64,000 nucleotides of DNA from Azorhizobium sp965227945 (GCA_965227945.1 CBDDGQ010000005.1:372001-436000); one strand, 5' to 3'; shown: positions 54,718-63,833, counted from the first letter of the stretch. The notes: generated from the letters alone by a model not told the origin. Program-made: numbers and translations.

Positions 54718-55178
54718 CTAAGGCGTGGACTCCTCACTGCGTGCCCTGACGCGCCTCCTGTGGCGCAGCAGGCGAAAACCGCAGGTGACTGAGATCTTGC
54801 TAAGTACAATTGGCGGAATCTGAACGCAGAATTTCGAGTCTTCTTAAGGGTTCCGGCGGATGCGGCGCATCCAATGGAGTCTGGATATGGAAAAGGACAT
54901 AATCGCAAATCATGCCTTGCAATATATTTTTGCTATGATCCGTGAACTCAAGGAAATGGTGGATCAAGAGAGGAATACAACGCTGGCTATGCTTCTGGAT
55001 ATGCGGCCTTGGAGGCAGATCAGCAATCTCGTACCCTCCCAAAGACGAAGCGCGACAACTAGCGCCCTGTCACGGCCCCGCCGCACCGCGGCGGGGATCC
55101 GTGTAGCCAACGCGCCGGCAGCGCCGCCGCCTCACACCGCCACCTCCTCGCACAACCGCCCACTCGCGGAGCCGCCCC
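54718..55178. other. Lower-GC intergenic region with a broken small ORF
   Basis: This 461-bp gap is clearly AT-richer between about 54780 and 55060 than the rest of the window. It contains one plausible small coding region (54887-55062), described separately, and a GC-rich remainder next to the molybdenum-hydroxylase gene with nothing recognised. Confidence 0.5.
54887..55062 (+). pseudogene. Possible frameshifted small ORF
   Basis: From ATG 54887 (GGAG 8 bases upstream) the frame reads a helical, protein-like MEKDIIANHALQYIF...DQERNTTLAMLLDM. At about 55002 the good composition shifts by one base into another frame reading ALEADQQSRTLPKTKRDN and stopping at TAG 55060-55062. A one-base deletion near 55002-55005 would explain this; the intact product would be about 58 residues. 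If unshifted, the frame runs on to 55453 with poor composition. Function unknown; base use differs from neighbours, hinting at acquired DNA. Confidence 0.35.
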
Positions 55179-57455
55179 TCAGGTGGGCGTCACGGCACTC
55201 GCCGGTCCGGCCAGGGCCATGCGGATCTTCTCCCGCGACAGCGGCAGATCATGAATGCGCCGGCCGATGGCATTGGCGATGGCATTGGCGACCGCGCTGC
55301 CGCCCGGTCCCTGGCCGCACTCGCCCGCCCCCAGGAAGGGGGTATCCGGCCGCGGGATCAGATGCACGTCCACCTGCGCCGGCAGCGCATCGAAGCGCAG
55401 GATGGGGAAGGTGGACCAATCCACGCTGGTCACCCGTGTGTCGTCGAAGGTGACCTGTTCATACAGCGCCCAGCTGGAGGCCTGCAAAATGCCGCCTTCC
55501 ACCTGATTGCGCACGCCATCGGGATTGACGATCTCGCCCGCATCCACCGCCGAGACGGCCCGTACCATGCGCACCCGCCCGGTGTCGGGCTCCACCTCCA
55601 CCTCCATGGCGACGGCGCAATAGGCGGCCAGATTCTTGTAGCGGGCGAAGGCAAAGCCATAGCCGTGGTTCTGCGGCGGCGTCTGGCCGGCGCGCCAGCC
55701 GAATTTCTCGGCGGCAAGCGTCACCACATCGCGGGCGCGCGGGTCCTTCAGGTGGCGCAGCCGGTATTCCACCGGATCCGCCTTCGCGGCGAGCGCCAGT
55801 TCGTCCATGAAGTTTTCGATGGAGAACACGTTCATATAGGCGCCCAGACCCCGCAGCGCGGAGACCCGAAGCGGCATGTCGGCAATGAAGCGCCAGATTA
55901 CATGCTGGCTGGGGAAGGCATAGAGCGGCACCGAATTGCGGTCGCCATTGCCTTCCGCCGTGATGGCCAGCTTCGGCACATCCTGACGGAAGCCGTTCTC
56001 CATCTGCTGGCCCGCCAGCAGGTTGCCCGCGGGACCGGGACGCATGTTGTGGGTGTTGCTCCACACCGTATAGTCCCAGTCGAGGATCGTGCCGGCGGCA
56101 TCCACGGTGGCCTTGGCCTTGGTGACCATGCCGGGCGACAGCGGTTCCCAGGCATTTTCCTGCTCGCGCATCCATTGCACGCGCACCGGCTGTCCCGGCA
56201 CCGTCTGCGCCAGCAGCGCGGCATCGGCCGCCACGTCGTCAGCGGCATTATGGCCGTAGCAGCCCGACCCCTCGGTGTGGATGCACCGCACCTGCTGCAC
56301 ATGCACCTTCAGCATCTGGGCGATGGCCTTCTGCAGCGGGAACACGCCCTGGGTATGGGTCCAGACGGTGGTGACCCCGTCCTTCAGCACCGCGACGGCG
56401 CAGGATGGACCGATGGAGCCGTGCATCTGATAGGGCCGGCTGAAGGTCGCCTCCAGGGTGCGTACCCCGCCGGAGACCGGCTGGCGGGCATCCTTCACCA
56501 CGCCCTCCTGGGCCGGCATGGCCATGATCGCTGCCGACAGGTTGTGCATGTCCGGCAGGCTGGCGTGTTCCTCCCAGCGGGTAGCGTCGCCCAAGGCGCG
56601 CATGGCCTTGATCGCCTGGAACTCCTTCTTCGCTAGCACCGCCAGCACATTGCCGTTGCGCACCACCTTCACCACGCCCGGCATCTTCTCCACCGTGGCG
56701 GTGTCCACCGCCGTCAGCTTGGCCGCCGGGCTGGGCGGGCGCACCATGCGGGCGTGCAGCATGCCATCGGGGCGCATGTCCTGCACATAAGAGGCAGCGC
56801 CGGTGACCTTGCCGGGAATGTCCACCCGCTGGCGCGGCGTGCCCATTTCGGTGAACTGCGCCGCCGGCTTCAGGTGAACCCCGGGCTGCGCATCCATGTG
56901 CAGCAAATCGGTGGCCACCAGATCGCCGTAGCTGATCTTCTGGCCATCGGGCGCGATCACGGCGCCCGCCTGGGTGCGCAGCTGATCCGCCGGGAGGTTC
57001 AGCCGCGCCGCCGCCTGGCCGATGAGAATGTCGCGCACCTGCGCCGCCGCATGGCGGATGGCGGCGCCGCTGTCCTGCACCGAATGGCTGCCGGCGGTGT
57101 AGCCCTCATTGGGCGTGAGCGCGGTGTCGGGGGTGACCAGATGGATGGTGCCGAACGGCACGTCCAGCTCTTCGGCCGCCACCTGGATCAGCGCCGTGCG
57201 GATGCCCTGGCCCAGTTCCGCCTTGCCGGTATAGACGGTGATGCGGTTGTCCGCATCGACCCGGATCCAGGCATCCAGCTTGGGCGTGACCTTCATGCTG
57301 GCGGGCAGCTCGCCCGGCGCATCGTGCCCCGCCGCGGGGGCGGGCAGGCCGGGGCTCTGGGCAAAGGCCCGGTCCATGGAGAAGGACAGAACCAAAGCGC
57401 CGGCGCCTTTCAGCACCCCGCGCCGGGAGAGCGCCTGTGGGTTGAGATGATCCAT
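55179..57455 (-). CDS. Molybdopterin-binding subunit of xanthine dehydrogenase family (IorB/NicB-like)
   Basis: This 758-residue large subunit binds the molybdenum cofactor and hydroxylates an aldehyde or N-heterocycle. A Tat signal leads (LSRRGVLKGAGALVLSFSMDRAFAQ), so the enzyme is periplasmic. GKAELGQGIRTALIQVAAEELDV, HGSIGPSCAVAVLKDG, CYGHNAADDVAADAALLA and GLGAYMNVFSIENFMDELA follow the isoquinoline 1-oxidoreductase/nicotinate-hydroxylase pattern; the C-terminal LGAGECGQGPGGSAVANAIANAIG carries the catalytic glutamate. It comes 4 bases after the 2Fe-2S subunit gene. Confidence 0.92.
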   Translation of the reverse strand: MDHLNPQALSRRGVLKGAGALVLSFSMDRAFAQSPGLPAPAAGHDAPGELPASMKVTPKLDAWIRVDADNRITVYTGKAELGQGIRTALIQVAAEELDVPFGTIHLVTPDTALTPNEGYTAGSHSVQDSGAAIRHAAAQVRDILIGQAAARLNLPADQLRTQAGAVIAPDGQKISYGDLVATDLLHMDAQPGVHLKPAAQFTEMGTPRQRVDIPGKVTGAASYVQDMRPDGMLHARMVRPPSPAAKLTAVDTATVEKMPGVVKVVRNGNVLAVLAKKEFQAIKAMRALGDATRWEEHASLPDMHNLSAAIMAMPAQEGVVKDARQPVSGGVRTLEATFSRPYQMHGSIGPSCAVAVLKDGVTTVWTHTQGVFPLQKAIAQMLKVHVQQVRCIHTEGSGCYGHNAADDVAADAALLAQTVPGQPVRVQWMREQENAWEPLSPGMVTKAKATVDAAGTILDWDYTVWSNTHNMRPGPAGNLLAGQQMENGFRQDVPKLAITAEGNGDRNSVPLYAFPSQHVIWRFIADMPLRVSALRGLGAYMNVFSIENFMDELALAAKADPVEYRLRHLKDPRARDVVTLAAEKFGWRAGQTPPQNHGYGFAFARYKNLAAYCAVAMEVEVEPDTGRVRMVRAVSAVDAGEIVNPDGVRNQVEGGILQASSWALYEQVTFDDTRVTSVDWSTFPILRFDALPAQVDVHLIPRPDTPFLGAGECGQGPGGSAVANAIANAIGRRIHDLPLSREKIRMALAGPASAVTPT

Positions 57456-57459
57456 GGCG

Positions 57460-57951
57460 CTAGCCTCCCCGGCTGGTGGGCGCCGCCGATGCGCTCTGCA
57501 TCAGGCGGGCGGCATGCTTGATGGCTTTGACGATGCGGCTGTGGGTGCCGCAGCGGCACAGGTTCGGCTCCATGTGCGCGCGGATGTCCTCGTCGGACGC
57601 ACGGGGGTTCTTCTGCAACAGCGCCTGCGCCCGCATCATCATGCCGGGGATGCAGTAGCCGCACTGCGCCGCCTGCTCGGCGATGAAGGCCGCCTGCATG
57701 GGGCCGGGCGACTCAAGGGTGCCGAGGCCCTCCACGGTCGTGACCGAGCGCCCCTCCAGCAGGAGGATGGGGGTGAGGCAGGAGAACACCGCCTCGCCAT
57801 CCACCATCACCGTGCAGGCGCCGCACTGGCCCAGACCGCAGCCGTATTTGGCGGCATTGAGCTTGAGATCATCCCGCAACACATAGAGCAGCGGCGTTTC
57901 CGGATCGCCGTCGATGGTGTGGGACTGGCCGTTGACCTTCAATGTCACCAT
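57460..57951 (-). CDS. (2Fe-2S) subunit of molybdenum hydroxylase (IorA-like)
   Basis: This 163-residue subunit has two [2Fe-2S] cluster sites: CGLGQCGACTVMVDGEAVFSC (plant-ferredoxin type) and CGYCIPGMMMRAQALL...NLCRCGTHSRI. It takes electrons from the Mo subunit and hands them to the cytochrome. It has no own signal, so it would be exported with the Tat-signal partner. It overlaps the cytochrome gene by 7 bases. Confidence 0.93.
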   Translation of the reverse strand: MVTLKVNGQSHTIDGDPETPLLYVLRDDLKLNAAKYGCGLGQCGACTVMVDGEAVFSCLTPILLLEGRSVTTVEGLGTLESPGPMQAAFIAEQAAQCGYCIPGMMMRAQALLQKNPRASDEDIRAHMEPNLCRCGTHSRIVKAIKHAARLMQSASAAPTSRGG

Positions 57952-59351
57952 GACGTTTCCCGCCGTGTTGGATTGGCCGGCGCCGACGACGTGCCGTCGG
58001 CCGCCCGAATGGCCGGGCCATCGGCCCCGCCGTTCCGGGCCTTGGCGACCCGGCTTTCGATCCCGGTCCAGACCGGCCGATCGCTGAAATTGGCGCGCAT
58101 ATAGCCCAGCAGCGCGGCCACTTGCGCGTCGGTCAGGACCCCGGCAAAGCCCGGCATCACCGGTCCCCGCTCGCCCTCCGCCGCGGGAATGCCGTGGAGG
58201 ATGACATTGATCGGGTTGGTGGGGTCCGGCCCATACATAGCACTGCTGAGCGACAGCGAAATACCGCCATAGGGCAAGGCCCGCCCGGCATTATGGCAGG
58301 TGGAGCAGGCCGCTGCATAGATGGCGGCGCCCGGATCGGAGGCGTTCACGGCAATGGGATTGGTCTGGCTCCCGGCAATGGGCGCCCGCGTGCCGGACCC
58401 ATTCAGTTGCGGGCGCGCCAGCAACTGCTCGGCGCGCGCCTTGCGCTCGGCCGACGGCGGCCCGGCCCGGTCCACCAGATAGGTGGCGATGGCGCGGGCG
58501 TCGGCATCCGGCACGGAACCGAGATTGGCCGTCACCGGCGCCATGGGGCCGCGGGCGACGCCATGGTGTGCGCCCCAGCCGCGCTTGAGATAGTCGGTCA
58601 TGCTGTCGACCGTCCAGGGAATCGGGCTCGGCGAGGCGGCATCCAGCGCGTAGGCATTCCAGCCCTCCGCCACGCCGCCCGCATAGGCCTTGCTCTTTTC
58701 CTCCGCGCCCAGAATGTTGCGCGGCGTGTGGCAGGCGCCGCAATGGCCCAGCCCTTCGGCGAGATAGGCGCCGCGATTCCACTCCGCGCTGCGGGCCGGA
58801 TCGTCCTGATAGGCCCCGGTGCGCAGAAACAGCAGCTTCCAGCCGGCCAGCACCAGGCGTACGTTGAGCGGGAAGGGCAGGGCGTTGGCCGGCGGCTCCG
58901 CGCGCACCGGCTCGCGGGTCATCAGGAAGCTATAGAGCGCCCGATTATCACCGTCGCTGACCTTGGTGAAATGGTCGTAGGGAAAGGCCGGATAAAGATG
59001 CTGGCCCTCGCGATTGACGCCTTCGCGCATGGCGCGGGCAAAGGCGGCCTCGCTCCAGCTGCCGATCCCCGTGGCGGGATCGGGTGTGATGTTGGTGGAA
59101 TAGATGGTGCCAAACGGCGTCGGCAGCGGCAGCCCACCCGCGAACAGCTTGCCGCCCGGTGCCGTGTGGCAGACGGCGCAATCACCGAGGGTGGCCAGTT
59201 GCGCGCCGCGCGCCACCAGAGCTGGGTCGAAGCTGGTGGTGAGCGGTCGCTCGATAGGGGAGATTTCCGATCGCCACGCATAGGTACCTGCGGCGGCGAC
59301 GCCGATTACCACGGCAACGCACACGCCGCCAATCACGCTCGCAGTCTTCAT
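57945..59351 (-). CDS. Membrane-anchored triheme cytochrome c
   Basis: This 468-residue protein has an N-terminal membrane segment (ASVIGGVCVAVVIGVAAAGTYAW) and three CxxCH heme sites (CAVCHT, CGACHT, CSTCHN) with downstream Met candidates. It resembles the three-heme subunits of alcohol/aldehyde dehydrogenases and of NicB/Ior-linked enzymes and would pass electrons from the molybdenum hydroxylase to the respiratory chain. It is first in its operon, with a good promoter about 75 bases upstream. Confidence 0.92.
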   Translation of the reverse strand: MKTASVIGGVCVAVVIGVAAAGTYAWRSEISPIERPLTTSFDPALVARGAQLATLGDCAVCHTAPGGKLFAGGLPLPTPFGTIYSTNITPDPATGIGSWSEAAFARAMREGVNREGQHLYPAFPYDHFTKVSDGDNRALYSFLMTREPVRAEPPANALPFPLNVRLVLAGWKLLFLRTGAYQDDPARSAEWNRGAYLAEGLGHCGACHTPRNILGAEEKSKAYAGGVAEGWNAYALDAASPSPIPWTVDSMTDYLKRGWGAHHGVARGPMAPVTANLGSVPDADARAIATYLVDRAGPPSAERKARAEQLLARPQLNGSGTRAPIAGSQTNPIAVNASDPGAAIYAAACSTCHNAGRALPYGGISLSLSSAMYGPDPTNPINVILHGIPAAEGERGPVMPGFAGVLTDAQVAALLGYMRANFSDRPVWTGIESRVAKARNGGADGPAIRAADGTSSAPANPTRRETSW

Positions 59352-59678
59352 GTGGCTTAAGGCTTTATTTTTGAACGAACATGTTTGCAGCTACCATAAG
59401 CTGGTGTGCCGCGCGTTGTTCCGTGTGATTTAGTATAGCTCCAAACCCGTCGGCTGCAATGCGCACATCGCAGTCTCCTAGGGGAAGACGGGATCGGAAG
59501 CGGCCCGTTACCGCTGCGCTCTGGATCAAGATCGGGCCCGCCACACAGGGGGTGACGGGCCAAGGCCCGAGCGAGAAGGCCTCACGCGGGGTCGCCTTCC
59601 GGCCCGCAGCCCGATTCGTCCTTCTGCGCCCCATCGCAACCGAGGGGCGGTTCATACAACCAGCATGGCTTGGTGGGC
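59352..59678. other. Intergenic region between cytochrome gene and tRNA
   Basis: This 327-bp gap contains the promoter above, at 59432-59459. The rest, up to the tRNA 3' end, shows a run of direct GC-rich sequence with no recognised element. Confidence 0.5.
59432..59459 (-). promoter_or_regulatory. Promoter of the cytochrome-molybdenum hydroxylase operon
   Basis: On the minus strand TTGCAG (59454-59459), a 16-base spacer and TATACT (59432-59437) form a good sigma-70 promoter. Transcription would start near 59425, leaving a leader of about 74 bases. Confidence 0.6.
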
Positions 59679-59754
59679 TGGTGGGCCCGGAGGGACTCGA
59701 ACCCCCAACCAGACCGTTATGAGCGGTCAGCTCTAACCATTGAGCTACAGGCCC
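59679..59754 (-). tRNA. tRNA with CAU anticodon, probably tRNA-Ile2 (lysidine type)
   Basis: The 76-base minus-strand gene folds as a standard tRNA: acceptor GGGCCTG/CGGGCCC, D arm GCTC/GAGC, anticodon stem GACCG/CGGTC with loop CTCATAA (anticodon CAT), T arm GGGGG-TTCGAGT-CCCTC, discriminator A and encoded CCA. CAU can be Met or Ile. The acceptor pairs C4-G69 and C5-G68 are the known determinants for TilS, which favours tRNA-Ile(CAU) reading AUA; an elongator tRNA-Met is the alternative. It lies between two unrelated transcripts. Confidence 0.85.
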
Positions 59755-59985
59755 CCCGTTGCTCCTAGCAACCTTGGCGGCGGTGAACAACAGGGCGGCG
59801 GGTGGCCGCAGGGGAAATCGCCCCATTGGCGCCGCCTTCCCGGCGTGCTCTAGACGGGCAGGGTCGCCGCGACAGGCAGGTCGACCGGGGCGTGCGGCGC
59901 CGCGGCGGGAACCCGCAGCGGGGGCGGAGCGCTGTGTGGCTGGACGTGGCCGGATGGGCCGGATTTGGCAAGGTGAGGGTGCGGC

Positions 59986-60726
59986 ATGCGGGTCATGACA
60001 CGAGGAAATGCGATCGGGCGCGGCCTGCTGGCGGCGACTGCCGTCCTGATGCTGGCCAGTGCCGTCGCGCCGGCGATGGCAGAGGACGTGTCCCGGGCCA
60101 CCTTGTCGGTGGTCGGCCAGGGCCGGGCCACCACGCGGCCGGATTTGGCGCTGCTGACCACGGGTGCGGTGACCACCGGCAAGACCGCGGAAGAGGCGCT
60201 CTCCGCCAATTCCAAGGCCATGGACCAGGTGATCGCCGCCATCAAGGAGGCCGGTGTCGAGGCCAAGGACATCACCACCAGCGGCTTTTCCGTGCAGCCG
60301 CAATATTCCACCCCCGCGCAGGGGTCCCGCGAGGGGCCCAAGCTCATCGGCTATGAGGTGCGCAACGGCGTCACCGTGAAGGTGCGCGAACTGGTGGTTC
60401 TGGGGCCGCTGCTGGACAAGGTGGTGCAGGCGGGGGCCAATCAGGCCAGTGGGCTGACCTTCCTCGCCGCCAATCCCGACGCCCTGCAGGCCCAGGCGCG
60501 CCTCGCCGCGGTGAAGGACGGCATGGCCCAGGCGGCCGCCCTGGCGGAGGCGGCCGGCGTGCGGCTGGTGCGCATTCGCCGCATCGAGCCGCGGGCAGCC
60601 GATTCGGGCGGCTTCGCGCTGCCGGCGCCGATGATGATGAAGGCGGACCGCAGCGTGCCCTTTGAAGCAGGCGAAAGCGAGGCCCGCGCGCAGATGTCCA
60701 TCGTCTACGAGGTGGAGCCCAAATAG
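59986..60726 (+). CDS. Exported SIMPL-domain protein (DUF541)
   Basis: This 246-residue protein has a Sec signal (GLLAATAVLMLASAVAPAMAE) and the SIMPL fold (LSVVGQGRATTRPDLALLTTGAVTTGKTAEEALSANSKAMDQVI; DITTSGFSVQPQY; GYEVRNGVTVKVREL). It is a periplasmic or outer-surface protein of unclear role, related to oxidative-stress defence proteins. GAGG lies 8 bases before the ATG. Confidence 0.88.
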   Translation: MRVMTRGNAIGRGLLAATAVLMLASAVAPAMAEDVSRATLSVVGQGRATTRPDLALLTTGAVTTGKTAEEALSANSKAMDQVIAAIKEAGVEAKDITTSGFSVQPQYSTPAQGSREGPKLIGYEVRNGVTVKVRELVVLGPLLDKVVQAGANQASGLTFLAANPDALQAQARLAAVKDGMAQAAALAEAAGVRLVRIRRIEPRAADSGGFALPAPMMMKADRSVPFEAGESEARAQMSIVYEVEPK

Positions 60727-60727
60727 C

Positions 60728-60784
60728 GGTCGACACGCGGTCGGCGCCCGTCGTTGCGGGCGCCGCTGCCGGCAGGTCGACCCC
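60728..60784. terminator. Large stem-loop between convergent genes
   Basis: Inner stem GGCGCCCG/CGGGCGCC (60743-60764) with a 6-base loop is enclosed by an outer stem GGTCGAC/GTCGACC. It lies between the SIMPL gene and the convergent lipid kinase gene and may terminate both ways, though no T-run is present. Confidence 0.4.
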
Positions 60785-60791
60785 GCCGGCC

Positions 60792-61727
60792 TCAGGCCAC
60801 GGTCTTGTCCGAGACCGGCACGGCGCCCCATTGCACGGCGGTGGGCGGCAGAAGCAGGGTCAGGGACTTCGGCTGCACCTCGTAGCGCAGCGGCAGGGTC
60901 TCGCGGGTAATCTCGCCGTCGGTTGCCACCCACGTCCGGCGCCGCCGGGTGCCGTGGATGGTCACTGCGCGCGCCTGGAAGGAGTGGATGCCGGGGTTGT
61001 TGCGCCAGTTTTCCACCAGCAGATCGGCGCCGGCCTTGATTCGGGCCAGGGCGCCCCGCTCCTCGGCCACGTGGATTTCCAGCAGCCCGGTGTCGAGGCG
61101 CGAGCGGTGCCAGCCCGGGGCATCGAATGGGTTGTTGGTGACCAGCGCGGCATAAGCGTCGATGGATTCCCGTTGCCCTTCGATCTCGATCTCCAGCGAC
61201 AGCCGGCCGGAGCGCATCACCGCTTTGCCCAGCGCCACCAGCCAGCCGAGGATGCGACCGCCGCGATCATGACGCCCGGCCTCGCGGGCCATGGCCATCT
61301 GGGTGAAGAAGCCCACGCCGGAGACCCCGTGGAAGGCCCGGCCGTTCAATTTGGTCACGTCGATGCGCATGGGCTTCGCTTCGGCCAGCGCCGCCATCGC
61401 GCCCTTCAGGTCGCGCGGCAGGCCGATGTCATAGGCCAAGAGGTTCATCGTGCCCAAAGGCAGCACTCCCAAGGCCACGTCGGTGCCGGCGAGGACAGAG
61501 GCCGCATAGCTCAGGGAGCCGTCGCCGCCGCCGACCACCAGCGTGTCGAAGCCGTCCCGCGCCGCATGACGGATGGAGCGCGCCATCTCGCGGCCTTCGG
61601 CCAGGACGACCTTCACCTCGCGATCCGGCCTGGTGAGGGCGGCGTCGATCTCCTGGGCAGCCTTCTCGGCGCCGAGGTCCAACAGCGTCCCGGCTTTGGC
61701 ATTCAAAACAACTAAGGTCCGCCCCAT
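60792..61727 (-). CDS. Diacylglycerol kinase family lipid kinase
   Basis: This 311-residue protein has the DAGK catalytic domain with LVVLNAKAG, the nucleotide loop VVGGGDGSLSYAASVLAG, GVLPLGTMNLLAYDIGLP and the C-terminal YegS/DgkB-like beta domain (WVATDGEITRETLPLRYEVQPKSLTLLLP). It would phosphorylate diacylglycerol or a related lipid at the inner membrane. GGAGG lies 7 bases before the ATG. It is divergent from the next small membrane-protein gene. Confidence 0.9.
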   Translation of the reverse strand: MGRTLVVLNAKAGTLLDLGAEKAAQEIDAALTRPDREVKVVLAEGREMARSIRHAARDGFDTLVVGGGDGSLSYAASVLAGTDVALGVLPLGTMNLLAYDIGLPRDLKGAMAALAEAKPMRIDVTKLNGRAFHGVSGVGFFTQMAMAREAGRHDRGGRILGWLVALGKAVMRSGRLSLEIEIEGQRESIDAYAALVTNNPFDAPGWHRSRLDTGLLEIHVAEERGALARIKAGADLLVENWRNNPGIHSFQARAVTIHGTRRRRTWVATDGEITRETLPLRYEVQPKSLTLLLPPTAVQWGAVPVSDKTVA

Positions 61728-61918
61728 GGTCTTGCCTCCAGGTCGCCATAACCTTCGGCGGCGCCGTCGGGTTCCCGGCTGGCGCCGGCACGGCGGCTGT
61801 GCTGCTGGCTGATAACGGACAATGAGCCAAAACCATGAGCGGAATCTACTGTTCTGGCGTTAGGCTGCAGGGCGGGCCGGGCCGTGGCTCCGCCGAGGAA
61901 GAAGGGGAGGCTGGATCG

Positions 61919-62320
61919 ATGACGATGCCGGAGACGCGCGACACACAGGCGTCCATCCTGCGGTTGCGGGCGGGGCTGCTGTTGCTGATCGCGTTGATGC
62001 TGTTCTGCGTGGGCGGCGGCAGCTTCGTGGCGCGACAGTTTTCCCTGGGCTTCGGCTGGGCGCTGCTGATCGCCTTCGGCTTCGTGCTGCTCATCGGCTT
62101 CGGCCTGATGCAGCTGTCCAACAAGAGCTATGTGGCCATTGCCGTGCTGGTGACCGCGCTCACCACCTATCTGGCCTATGATTTCCTGCGCAATGCCCTC
62201 CAGTGGGGCAGCACCGTGTCGGTGGTGCTGGCCTTGGTGCCGCTGGTGGTGCTGGCGGCGGCGTTCTGGGATTTCCGCCGGCTGAAAAGCGAAGTGCGGC
62301 GCTGGGCCAACAGCCGGTAG
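61919..62320 (+). CDS. Small multi-spanning inner-membrane protein
   Basis: This 133-residue protein has four predicted membrane segments (LRAGLLLLIALMLFCVGGGSF, GWALLIAFGFVLLIGFGLM, YVAIAVLVTALTTYLAYDF, VSVVLALVPLVVLAAAFWDF) and a basic C-terminus. No family was recognised. The ATG at 61919 was chosen because GGGAGG stands 8 bases upstream; the frame is open back to 61835. Confidence 0.7.
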   Translation: MTMPETRDTQASILRLRAGLLLLIALMLFCVGGGSFVARQFSLGFGWALLIAFGFVLLIGFGLMQLSNKSYVAIAVLVTALTTYLAYDFLRNALQWGSTVSVVLALVPLVVLAAAFWDFRRLKSEVRRWANSR

Positions 62321-62407
62321 CGGGGCGCGGCAGAGCGGCGACGAGCGGCGCGGGAACGAAAGCTCGGCCGTGGGGTTGCAGCGGCAGCCAATCACCGGAG
62401 CCGCCCC

Positions 62408-62617
62408 ATGCTGAAGTACGCCGTCATTTTCCTGATTCTGTCGCTGATCGCCGGATCCATGGGGTTCATCACCGTGTCGCGGGTGGCGCGGCGCATTTCC
62501 CTGGTGCTGTTCGGCGTGTTTATGCTGATGGCGCTTCTGGTGGTGGGCTTCTTCGTGCTGCTGGAAAAGGCCACCAGCACCGGAGCGTTGCCGGCAGCCA
62601 TGGCCTGGTTCGCCTGA
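62408..62617 (+). CDS. DUF1328-like small membrane protein (YtjA type)
   Basis: This 69-residue protein has two membrane helices (YAVIFLILSLIAGSMGFITV and ISLVLFGVFMLMALLVVGFFVLL) joined by a short SRVARR loop, as in the DUF1328/YtjA family of stress-related small membrane proteins. GGAG lies 8 bases before the ATG. It follows the other membrane protein by 87 bases. Confidence 0.82.
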   Translation: MLKYAVIFLILSLIAGSMGFITVSRVARRISLVLFGVFMLMALLVVGFFVLLEKATSTGALPAAMAWFA

Positions 62618-62726
62618 CGCAGGGGCAGGGTGCCGGGCGGCGCCTTCCCTGTTGAGCCCGCGGCGCCGGCGCAATAGCTTCTGTGTGGGGGGCGGGGCAT
62701 CCGCCTGAATTCCAGAGGAGAAGACT

Positions 62727-63833
62727 ATGCGTCGGCTCGTCCTTGCGGCGTTGTTCGGGGTGGCGGCTGCGGCTGCAACGCCGGCTCTCGCCCAGCAGAA
62801 GGTGGTGAACGTCTTCAACTGGTCCGATTATATCGACCAGAGCGTGCTGGAGGATTTCACCAAGGAGACTGGGATCAAGGTCCGCTACGACGTGTTCGAC
62901 AGCAATGAAGTGCTGGAGACCAAGCTTCTGGCGGGCAAGACCGGTTATGACGTGGTGGTGCCTTCAGGCTCTTTCCTGCAACGGCAGATCAAGGCCGGCG
63001 TGTTCATCAAGCTGGACAAGTCGAAGCTGCCAAACCTGCAATATGCCTGGCCGGAGATCACCAAGCGCCTTGCGGTCTATGATCCGGGCAATGAATTTGC
63101 CGTCAATTACATGTGGGGCACCACCGGCATTGGCTACAACGTGGACATGGTGAAGCAGCGGCTCGGCGACGTCCCAATGAACACCTGGGACATCGTGTTC
63201 AAGCCGGAGAACCTCTCCAAGCTGAAGGATTGCGGCGTCTACATGCTGGACGGGCCGGAGGAGATCATCCCCTCGGCCATGCGCTATCTCGGCCTCGATC
63301 CGGATTCCAAGAAGCCGGAGGACATCGCCAAGGCCGGCGAACTGCTGATGAAGATCCGCCCGTTCATCCGCAAATTCGATTCCTCCGCTTATATCAACGC
63401 GCTGGCCGGTGGCGACATCTGCCTGGCGGTGGGCTGGTCCGGCGATGTCTTCCAGGCCAAGAAGCGCGCCGAGGAAGCCGCGCAGAAGACCAAGAAGAAG
63501 GTCGTGCGGGTGGAATATGTGATCCCGAAGGAGGGCGCGCTGATGTGGTTCGACAACTTCGCCATCCCGAAGGATGCGAAGAACATCGAAGAGGCGCAGA
63601 TCTTCATCAATTACATGATGCGTCCGGAGGTGGCGGCCAAGAATTCCGACGCCATCGCTTATGCCAATGGCAATCTCGCCTCGCAGAAGTTCATCAGCAA
63701 GGCGATCCTGGACAATCCGGCCATCTATCCGACGCCGGAGGTGTTCGCGCAATTGTTCACGGTGACCACCAATGCGCAGGACGTGCAGCGGGTCATCACC
63801 AAGACCTGGAACAGTTTCAAGCGCGGCAAGTGA
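62727..63833 (+). CDS. potF: Putrescine/spermidine-type ABC transporter substrate-binding protein
   Basis: This 368-residue periplasmic protein is PotF-like: a signal ends at ALAQQ, then KVVNVFNWSDYIDQSVLEDFTKETGIKVRYDVFDSNEVLETKLLAGKTGYDVVVPSG, EFAVNYMWGTTGIGYNVDMV, AVGWSGDVFQAKKRAEE and EGALMWFDNFAIPKDAKN. The acid and aromatic residues of the polyamine pocket (NWSDYI, WFDNF, WSGD) are present. AGAGGAGAA precedes the ATG. Permease and ATPase genes are not in the window, and a terminator follows, so the gene is a single unit here. Confidence 0.9.
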   Translation: MRRLVLAALFGVAAAAATPALAQQKVVNVFNWSDYIDQSVLEDFTKETGIKVRYDVFDSNEVLETKLLAGKTGYDVVVPSGSFLQRQIKAGVFIKLDKSKLPNLQYAWPEITKRLAVYDPGNEFAVNYMWGTTGIGYNVDMVKQRLGDVPMNTWDIVFKPENLSKLKDCGVYMLDGPEEIIPSAMRYLGLDPDSKKPEDIAKAGELLMKIRPFIRKFDSSAYINALAGGDICLAVGWSGDVFQAKKRAEEAAQKTKKKVVRVEYVIPKEGALMWFDNFAIPKDAKNIEEAQIFINYMMRPEVAAKNSDAIAYANGNLASQKFISKAILDNPAIYPTPEVFAQLFTVTTNAQDVQRVITKTWNSFKRGK

